The notes beneath the pieces are model-generated. The model ran no database searches. It was not told the origin of the DNA and was given only the letters and a program-made list of their open reading frames with translations. Positions 33,419 through 38,436 of a stretch of DNA of 38,436 bases are shown here, in pieces; position 1 is the first letter of the stretch, and each line of letters starts with the position of its first letter. Source of the DNA: Janthinobacterium sp. (GTDB lineage: Bacteria > Pseudomonadota > Gammaproteobacteria > Burkholderiales > Burkholderiaceae_D); contig JANXSQ010000099.1 of assembly GCA_025356595.1 (NCBI GenBank), positions 1 to 38,436 of the forward strand. Reading direction: 5' to 3'. The translations under genes were made by a program, and so were the position numbers.

Positions 33419-34402
33419 ATGAGCGCTATCCCAGTTCCCGGTTCGCCGGATGCGGCGTCGCCGTTCCACGCCGGCGAGCGCGCCGCGCAGGAGCGGCTCG
33501 GCGTGCGCGACAAGCTCGCGGCGCGCGCCAGTTCCTTCATTCGCGCGGCGATGCCGGACCAGCACCGCGAGTTTTTCGCGCAACTGCCGTTCGTGCTGGT
33601 CGGCAGCGTCGATCGCGCCGGGCAGCCGTGGGCGTCGGTGCTGGCGGGGCCGCCGGGGTTCCTGGTCGCGACGGATGCGACGCATCTGCAGGTGCGCGCC
33701 CGGCCGCTGTTTGCCGACCCCTTGCACGCGTCGCTGGCGCTCGGCGCGCCGCTCGGGCTGCTGGGCATCGAGCCGCACACCCGGCGCCGCAACCGGGCCA
33801 ACGTGACGGTGGAGCAGCTCACGGAGGAGGGCTTTTCGGCGCGCCTGGAGCAGAGCTTTGGCAACTGCCCGAAGTATATCCAGGCGCGGCAGGCGTCGCT
33901 GGTCGACGCCGGCCCGGCCGAGCGCCGCGTGCACCGCGCGCCCAGCCTCGACGCGGCGATGCGCCGCATCATCACCAGCGCCGACACCTACTTCATCGCC
34001 AGCGCCTTTGCCGGCGACGCCAGCCAGCCGGCGGGCGTCGATGTGTCGCACCGGGGCGGCAAGCCGGGCTTTGTCCGCGTCGACGACGAGCGCACCTTGT
34101 CGGCGCCCGAATTCGTCGGCAATTTCTTCTTCAACACGACCGGCAATCTGTTGCTCGATCCGCGCGCCGGCTTGTTGTTCATCGATTTCGCCAGCGGCGA
34201 TCTGCTGTATCTGGCGGTGAGGGCGCGCCTGATCTGGGACGGCGCCGAGGTCGACGCCTTCGAGGGCGCGCAGCGGCTGTTCCGCTTCGACGTTGAGCAA
34301 GCCATCCTGGTGGAGCGCTCGCTGCCGCTGCGCTGGGGCGCGGCGCAGCTGTCGCCGCAGTTGGAGAAAACCGGGGCGTGGCCGGATGCGGGGCCGCGGT
34401 AG
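33419..34402 (+). CDS. Pyridoxamine 5'-phosphate oxidase-family flavoprotein
   Basis: A 327-residue protein with an FMN-binding split-barrel fold. It shows MPDQHREFFAQLPFVLVGSVDRAGQPWASVLAGPPGF, LGIEPHTRRRNRANV and FGNCPKYIQAR in the first half. The second half repeats the theme with TADTYFIASAF-like and HRGGKPGFVRVDDERTLSAPEFVGN motifs, as in two-module members of the family. These enzymes bind FMN or F420-like cofactors and reduce or oxidise xenobiotics; a true PdxH role is unlikely. It is second in the TetR-controlled cassette and ends at a small inverted repeat. Confidence 0.82.
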   Translation: MSAIPVPGSPDAASPFHAGERAAQERLGVRDKLAARASSFIRAAMPDQHREFFAQLPFVLVGSVDRAGQPWASVLAGPPGFLVATDATHLQVRARPLFADPLHASLALGAPLGLLGIEPHTRRRNRANVTVEQLTEEGFSARLEQSFGNCPKYIQARQASLVDAGPAERRVHRAPSLDAAMRRIITSADTYFIASAFAGDASQPAGVDVSHRGGKPGFVRVDDERTLSAPEFVGNFFFNTTGNLLLDPRAGLLFIDFASGDLLYLAVRARLIWDGAEVDAFEGAQRLFRFDVEQAILVERSLPLRWGAAQLSPQLEKTGAWPDAGPR

Positions 34403-34420
34403 GAAACCCTTGCGGTTTCC
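34402..34420 (+). promoter_or_regulatory. Inverted repeat between the PNPOx-like and TetR genes
   Basis: GGAAACC at 34402-34408 and GGTTTCC at 34414-34420 form a perfect 7-bp stem with a 5-nt loop starting at the PNPOx stop codon. No T-run follows, so it could be an attenuator or a second protein-binding site rather than a terminator. Confidence 0.4.
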
Positions 34421-34469
34421 CGACCCGGCGTTTAAATTGGGCGACCAACACTCAATACGCCCCGTTCCC

Positions 34470-35030
34470 ATGTCTACAGCAGCCCTCACGCGCGAGGAAA
34501 TCGTTTTACGCATCCTCGCCGCCTTCCGCGAATTTGGCTACGAGGGGGCGAGCCTGGGGCGGCTGTCCAGCGCGACCGGCCTGGGCCGCTCCAGCCTGTA
34601 CCACCATTTCCCCAAAGGCAAGGAAGACATGGCGAATGCCGCGATGTCGGCGGTCGGCGCCTGGTTCGGCGAGAACGTGCTGGCCGCGCTGGCGGGCGAG
34701 CAGGCGCCGGCGCGGCGCCTGGAGAACTTCGCCGGCAAACTCGCCGAGTTTTATCACCAGGGCGAGGCGTCGTGCCTGAGCGATGTCTTCACCATCGGCG
34801 AGGCCGGCGCGGTTTTCCAGCAGCGCATCGGCGAGCGGATGAAGGTGCTGATCGCCGCGCTGGCGAAGATCGCGCGGGAGTCCGGCGTCGAGCAGGGCGA
34901 GGCGCTGCGCCGCGCCGAGGACACCGTCGTGCGCATCCAGGGTTCGCTGATTGTTTCGCGCGCGCTGGGCGACACCGCGCCGTTCCTGCGCGCGATGGCG
35001 CAGTTGCCGCGGCAGTTGCTGGGCGAATGA
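34470..35030 (+). CDS. TetR/AcrR-family transcriptional regulator
   Basis: A 186-residue repressor. The DNA-binding domain reads ILRILAAFREFGYEGASLGRLSSATGLGRSSLYHHFPKGKEDM, the standard TetR helix-turn-helix with SSLYHHF in the recognition helix. The remaining 130 residues form the ligand-binding, dimerising domain and include a VVRIQGSLIVSRALGD segment seen in the LmrA/YxaF-like subgroup. The likely target is the palindrome at 32661-32676. It is last in the cassette, and only 2 bp separate its stop from the degenerate transposase on its right. Confidence 0.88.
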   Translation: MSTAALTREEIVLRILAAFREFGYEGASLGRLSSATGLGRSSLYHHFPKGKEDMANAAMSAVGAWFGENVLAALAGEQAPARRLENFAGKLAEFYHQGEASCLSDVFTIGEAGAVFQQRIGERMKVLIAALAKIARESGVEQGEALRRAEDTVVRIQGSLIVSRALGDTAPFLRAMAQLPRQLLGE

Positions 35031-35032
35031 GG

Positions 35033-35276
35033 ATGTGCGCCGCCAAGGAGCGTGAAGAGCGTATCGGCCGGGCGCTGGAGCAAAGCCCGGGGTGGCGGCC
35101 GCCAAAAAAAGCGTAACGGCGACAAGCCGGAAAACGCCAGAGTGAGCGAGACCGACGCCGACGCGCGCATGATGCGAAAGAAATCTACAGGCAGCGCGCG
35201 GGAACGGCCGAACGTGTGAACGCCCAGGCGCGCAATCGCGGCCTGCTGCGAACGCGCGTGCGCGGCTTGGACAAGG
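35033..35276 (+). pseudogene. Degenerate IS1182-like transposase remnant
   Basis: Three frame-shifted pieces follow the transposase order. 35033-35113: AAKEREERIGRALEQSPGW, then a stop at 35114-35116. 35112-35174, other frame: RNGDKPENARVSETDADARMM, the linker just before the DDE core. 35174-35276, original frame: AKEIYRQRAGTAERVNAQARNRGLLRTRVRGLDK. The DDE core between the second and third piece is deleted and two frameshifts are present. The fragment ends at a hairpin matching the left-side repeat. Confidence 0.7.
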
Positions 35277-35381
35277 GGGCAGCGTGGTTCCCGGCACGCT
35301 GCCCGGCTCCACTGCAGAAGCTACTCCCGACATCCGTCTATTTCGCTTCTGCGGCAAAAAAATCAAAAACCCTCAGCCTCT
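35277..35381. repeat. Right outer inverted repeat with hairpin (IS1182-like end)
   Basis: Reverse complement of the left repeat at 32238-32312 with about nine in ten positions conserved. Its hairpin (35277-35286 with 35295-35304) also has a 10-bp perfect stem, but the stem sequence differs from the left copy (GGGCAGCGTG versus CCAATCATCG) while the loop GCCGGGA core is kept. Confidence 0.8.
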
Positions 35382-35400
35382 GAGCCGGCGCCGGGACGTC

Positions 35401-36522
35401 TTACTTCACGCTGAGGACGGTGATCAGGGTCAGGAACAGTATGAAGACGCTGGCGGCGATCAGCAGCAGCAAGCCGGTGCGCCACAGGGCGGCGCGGATG
35501 CTGATGCCGTAGGTGCCGCGCAATTGCGCGAACATGTGTAGCGGCGGAACGATCAGCAGCAAGGCCACGAACCAGGCGCCGATGTCGAGCATCGACAGCA
35601 GCGCCAGCGCGCTGAAGAACAGCGACATGAAGGACAGCGAATACAGCGAGAACACGACGTGGTCGTACATCGTGACGTCGCGCCGGCGCAGGAACATCAG
35701 CCACAGGAAGGGCAGGGTGATCGGCACCAGCACGAAGGAATACTTGTAGGCGGTGTTTTTCACTTTGTAGAGCAGCAGATCGGGATTCTTCAGGGCGTGC
35801 TTCAACGGCGCGCCGATGAGCGGATCGTCGCTGGTGACGGCGCCCGACCAGTCCCGCGGCGCTTCGTCGACGGCCGCCGTCTTGGCGCCGGCGGCACCCT
35901 TGTGGCTGGGGGCCGCCGCGAATTCCCCGAGGAGTTTTGCTTCGCTGGCCAGTTCCATGCGTTCCTCGCGCAGCGTCTCGCTGGCCTCCTCCACGGCGGC
36001 GCCGGAGCGGCGGGCCGCCTCCAGCGCCACCTCGGCGGCGGCGATGCGCGCCGTGTGCCGCTCCAGCTTGGCGTTCACCCCGGCGCGGAAGGCGGCCTCG
36101 CTCTTCGGGCTGGGGCCGTCCACGTTCAAGTCCTCGCTGGTGTAGGAGTAGACGAAGAACATGAAGAACATCATGAACAGGAACAGGCCCAGCGGCGAGA
36201 CGTAGCGGGTGCGCTGGCCGTCGACATAGCGGCGCGTCAACGCGCCCGGCTTGGTCACCAGCATCGGCAGCGTGCGCCAAGCCTTGGCGTCGAAATGCAG
36301 GATGCCGTGCAAGACTTCCTCGCCCAGATGCAGCAAGGAGTGGTGCAGGTGCGCGGCCTGGCCGCAGGCGTGGCAATAGTGTCCCGCCAGCGCGGTCGCG
36401 CAATTGGCGCATTGCGCCGCGCCGCCCTCATGGCCGGCTGGCTTGCCGGCGGCGTCCTCGGGCGCGCCGCCGGTCGGGCCGGCTGTGATCAAGGTTCCCA
36501 CCGATTCGACTTCCAATGCCAT
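35401..36522 (-). CDS. DUF3667-type zinc-ribbon membrane protein
   Basis: A 373-residue inner-membrane protein. The N-terminal part carries a C-x2-C...C-x2-C zinc-ribbon (CANCATALAGHYCHACGQ, about 38-55), followed by HHSLLHLGEEVLHGILHFDAKAWRTLPMLVTKPGALTRRYVDGQRTRYVSPLGLFLFMMF, the conserved DUF3667 core. A charged coiled-coil-like insert (about 155-235) and four C-terminal membrane segments follow. Function is unknown; family members occur widely in betaproteobacteria and Bacteroidetes. The start at 36522 is preceded by GGGAG. The gene stops only 20 bp from the right inverted repeat. Confidence 0.85.
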   Translation of the reverse strand: MALEVESVGTLITAGPTGGAPEDAAGKPAGHEGGAAQCANCATALAGHYCHACGQAAHLHHSLLHLGEEVLHGILHFDAKAWRTLPMLVTKPGALTRRYVDGQRTRYVSPLGLFLFMMFFMFFVYSYTSEDLNVDGPSPKSEAAFRAGVNAKLERHTARIAAAEVALEAARRSGAAVEEASETLREERMELASEAKLLGEFAAAPSHKGAAGAKTAAVDEAPRDWSGAVTSDDPLIGAPLKHALKNPDLLLYKVKNTAYKYSFVLVPITLPFLWLMFLRRRDVTMYDHVVFSLYSLSFMSLFFSALALLSMLDIGAWFVALLLIVPPLHMFAQLRGTYGISIRAALWRTGLLLLIAASVFILFLTLITVLSVK

Positions 36523-36548
36523 TCCGCGCTCCCAAAGTGAAGGCGCAG

Positions 36549-36578
36549 ATTGTATCGTCATAATTTACTGAAAAACAA
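36549..36578 (-). promoter_or_regulatory. Candidate promoter of the DUF3667 gene
   Basis: On the minus strand TTGTTT (36578-36573), an 18-bp AT-rich spacer and TACAAT (36554-36549) lie 27 bp upstream of the proposed ATG. Confidence 0.55.
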
Positions 36579-36701
36579 TGTTTCAATCTGGAATCGGTTG
36601 AAATAGGCGAATCTGTTGTTTGGCGGGGAAGAAACTTGCTCCGGGCGGCGATGAGGCTGTTGATAGGCCTCGGCGCCGCGCTTCAGGCGTGCACGCGCCA
36701 A

Positions 36702-37160
36702 TTAGGCGCCCAGCCAAGGCAGGCCGGCCTTGCACCAGCCGGCGACATGCTTGCGGTGGCCGTGTTCGTCCTTGTCGCCCTCGAAGCCTTCGAGGATGTC
36801 GAAGCAGTTCGGATAGCCGTGCTCGGTGGCCAGCTTGGCCGCGTGGCGCGAGCGCACGCCGGAGCGGCACAGGAACAGGATGACATCGTCCTTGCCGGCG
36901 ACGCCGGCCAGTTGCGCCAGGAAATCGGGATTGACGACACCGCCCGGGTAGGTGCTCCATTGCACGGCGCCGTGCTGGGCCTCGCCGATGGCGACCCGGC
37001 CCACCCAGTCGCGCTCGGCGTTGGTGCGCACGTCGACCAATTTGATTTTCGGCTCCGCCTCCAGCAGGGCGTAGGCCTCTTGCGGGGTGACGGCGCCGGC
37101 GTAGGGGGCGGGCTGGATGCGGGCGCGCGCGGCGCTGAGGATATCGGCGGCCAGGCTCAT
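36702..37160 (-). CDS. Rhodanese-like sulfurtransferase domain protein
   Basis: A 152-residue single rhodanese domain. The active-site loop is LFLCRSGVRSRHAA with the catalytic Cys at about 98; the preceding strand KIKLVDVRTNAERDWVG is the DVR-E motif that forms the cysteine pocket. The C-terminus ends in NCFDILEGFEGDKDEHGHRK and GWCKAGLPW, the usual finish of this subfamily. The R-S-G-V-R-S loop length fits a thiosulfate-type sulfurtransferase rather than a phosphatase. GGAG precedes the ATG at 37160, and TATAAT lies at 37199-37194 on the same strand. Confidence 0.9.
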   Translation of the reverse strand: MSLAADILSAARARIQPAPYAGAVTPQEAYALLEAEPKIKLVDVRTNAERDWVGRVAIGEAQHGAVQWSTYPGGVVNPDFLAQLAGVAGKDDVILFLCRSGVRSRHAAKLATEHGYPNCFDILEGFEGDKDEHGHRKHVAGWCKAGLPWLGA

Positions 37161-37260
37161 GGCGTTCTCCGGTGGGTTGAATGGGATGGATTAATTATAG
37201 TGTGTGCGGGCGGCGCCGTGGCGCGGCCTTCCGGCGGGGCCTTCATACGGGGCCTTCATA

Positions 37261-37345
37261 CGCACCAGGATGATGCATTTTTCGCGGTTTTTGAAAAAAC
37301 GCACAACGATAGTGCGATAATCGATTTTTGCACCCGTCTGGTGCG
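37261..37345 (+). promoter_or_regulatory. Three NtrC-like enhancer sites upstream of glnA
   Basis: Compared with the NtrC pattern TGCACC-N5-GGTGCA: 37261-37277 matches 10 of 12, 37300-37316 matches 8 of 12 (and is itself an inverted repeat), 37329-37345 matches 11 of 12. They lie about 140-210 bp upstream of the predicted sigma-54 start, the distance expected of enhancers. Confidence 0.7.
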
Positions 37346-37348
37346 CGT

Positions 37349-37376
37349 TTGACGCGCCGCAAAGCGGTGCGATAAT
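37349..37376 (+). promoter_or_regulatory. Candidate sigma-70 promoter of glnA
   Basis: TTGACG (37349-37354), a 16-bp spacer and GATAAT (37371-37376). It starts 3 bp after the best NtrC site, as in the enterobacterial glnAp1 arrangement in which NtrC blocks the weak upstream promoter. Confidence 0.55.
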
Positions 37377-37453
37377 TCTCCGGCGCATGGAAATAGCGCT
37401 GTATTTTCAAGTGTGCGCCTGCGCCGCCCGGGATTCGCCTTTGCTGCCGAGGC

Positions 37454-37469
37454 TGGCATGGAATCTGCT
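37454..37469 (+). promoter_or_regulatory. Sigma-54 promoter of glnA
   Basis: TGGCATGGAATCTGCT has GG (37455-37456) and GC (37467-37468) separated by exactly 10 bp, the -24/-12 spacing. Transcription would begin near 37479, leaving a leader of about 94 nt before glnA. Confidence 0.75.
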
Positions 37470-37572
37470 ATCATTTCATTGAGTTTTGGTCACACGCAAT
37501 GTTCGCTTCGCGCAGCATGATCAGCCCAGTAACACTTGGTCGGCTCACCCCTCATTCATTTAGGAGATACGC

Positions 37573-38436
37573 ATGGCAATGACAGCCGCAGAAGTATTGA
37601 AAATGGCAAAAGACAACGAAGTCAAATTCGTTGATTTCCGCTTTGCCGACACCCGTGGTAAAGAACAACACGTGACTGTTCCCGTGTCGCATTTCGATAT
37701 GGATAAGTTTGAGTCCGGCCACGCCTTCGACGGTTCCTCGATCGCCGGCTGGAAGGGCATCGAAGCGTCCGACATGATCCTGCTGCCGGATCCGAACACG
37801 GCCAACATCGATCCGTTCATGGAAGAAACCACGCTGTTCATGCAGTGCGACGTGATCGAACCGTCGGACGGCAAGGGTTACGACCGCGATCCGCGCTCGA
37901 TCGCCAAGCGCGCCGAAGCCTACCTGAAATCGTCGGGCATGGGCGACACCGCCTACTTCGGCCCTGAGCCGGAATTCTTCATCTTCGACAGCGTCCGTTG
38001 GAAGATCGACATGTCGGGTTGCTTCGTCAAGATCGGTTCCGACGAAGCCTCCTGGTCGACCGGCAAGGACATCGAAGGCGGCAACAGCGGCCATCGTCCT
38101 ACCGTCAAGGGCGGCTACTTCCCAGTGCCGCCGGTGGACAGCTTCCAGGACATGCGTTCGGAAATGTGCCTGATCCTGGAATCGCTGGGCATCCCGGTCG
38201 AAGTGCACCACCACGAAGTGGCCGGCGCCGGCCAGAATGAAATCGGCACCCGCTTCTCGACCCTGGTCGAGCGCGCCGACTGGACCCAGAACATGAAATA
38301 CGTGATCTGGAACGTCGCCCACAGCTACGGCAAGACCGCCACCTTCATGCCCAAGCCTATCGTTGGCGACAACGGTTCCGGCATGCACGTGCACCAATCG
38401 GTCTGGAAAGACGGCAAGAACCTGTTCGCCGGCGAC
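37573..38436 (+). CDS. glnA: Type I glutamine synthetase, 5' part (cut by window end)
   Basis: The first 288 codons of glutamine synthetase, which assimilates ammonia into glutamine and is controlled by nitrogen status. The beta-grasp N-terminal domain contains [20 protein letters not shown] and [17 protein letters not shown]. The catalytic domain begins with [13 protein letters not shown] (metal-binding Glu) and continues with [19 protein letters not shown] and [12 protein letters not shown] (ATP/glutamate and metal ligands). The adenylylation-site Tyr lies outside the window. The first ATG (MAMTAAEV) is used; TAGGAGA lies eight bases upstream. The expected total length is about 470 residues, so roughly 180 are missing. 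Confidence 0.97.
   Translation, partial: MAMTAAEVLKMAKDNEVKFVDFRFADTRGKEQHVTVPVSHFDMDKFESGHAFDGSSIAGWKGIEASDMILLPDPNTANIDPFMEETTLFMQCDVIEPSDGKGYDRDPRSIAKRAEAYLKSSGMGDTAYFGPEPEFFIFDSVRWKIDMSGCFVKIGSDEASWSTGKDIEGGNSGHRPTVKGGYFPVPPVDSFQDMRSEMCLILESLGIPVEVHHHEVAGAGQNEIGTRFSTLVERADWTQNMKYVIWNVAHSYGKTATFMPKPIVGDNGSGMHVHQSVWKDGKNLFAGD

Overview
The window is a GC-rich chromosomal segment from a betaproteobacterium, most likely Oxalobacteraceae (Massilia, Janthinobacterium or Duganella-like). This rests on the gene order ispB / rplU-rpmA-obgE / proB, the short-chain PHA depolymerase with a cysteine lipase box, the PHA-system protein, and protein sequences that look betaproteobacterial throughout. The taxonomic call is an inference; there is no rRNA in the window. 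Almost all genes are ordinary chromosomal ones packed into short operons with ATGA-type overlaps.

Layout. 1-252: the end of an IS21-family element joined to the last 36 codons of arsC. 309-4964: ispB (minus), diverging from rplU-rpmA, then obgE and proB. 4997-7284: a minus-strand group rsxB-nth-GNAT-VOC. 7523-8317: a periplasmic amino-acid-type binding protein. 8405-11311: minus-strand phaZ, a ferredoxin-NADP reductase and the 7Fe ferredoxin fdxA. 11583-13508: a gluzincin metallopeptidase with an emfourin-type inhibitor gene, followed by a regular repeat array. 13729-15365: an ArsB/NhaD-type permease and a PHA-system protein. 15455-19270: an osmoprotectant ABC operon proV-proW-proX with a long leader and a strong terminator. 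19284-21857: an acyl-CoA-binding protein, an ECF sigma/anti-sigma pair, a 164-bp near-perfect palindrome, a tiny lipoprotein and an FKBP isomerase. 22057-26479: a tight five-gene plus-strand operon (YncE-like propeller, polysaccharide deacetylase-like protein, fatty-acid hydroxylase/sterol desaturase, EI24 membrane protein, MoCF/CinA-N protein). 26835-30077: an unusual bifunctional class A PBP. 30153-32239: a GST and, divergently, a membrane-anchored TAXI-type binding protein. 32238-35381: a TetR-controlled detoxification cassette (GST, PNPOx-like flavoprotein, TetR) bracketed by inverted, decayed IS1182-like ends. 35401-37160: a DUF3667 membrane protein and a rhodanese. 37261-38436: an NtrC/sigma-54 control region and the first 288 codons of glnA, cut by the window edge.

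How the genes fit together: several genes touch PHA and acyl-CoA metabolism (phaZ, PHA-system protein, acyl-CoA-binding protein), redox supply (fdxA, ferredoxin reductase, rsxB) and envelope work (PBP, deacetylase, desaturase). No classic defence system, CRISPR array, integrase or prophage is visible. The parts most likely to repay attention are the protease/emfourin pair with its repeat array, the 164-bp palindrome, and the inverted-repeat-bounded TetR cassette whose end hairpins differ in sequence but keep their pairing.
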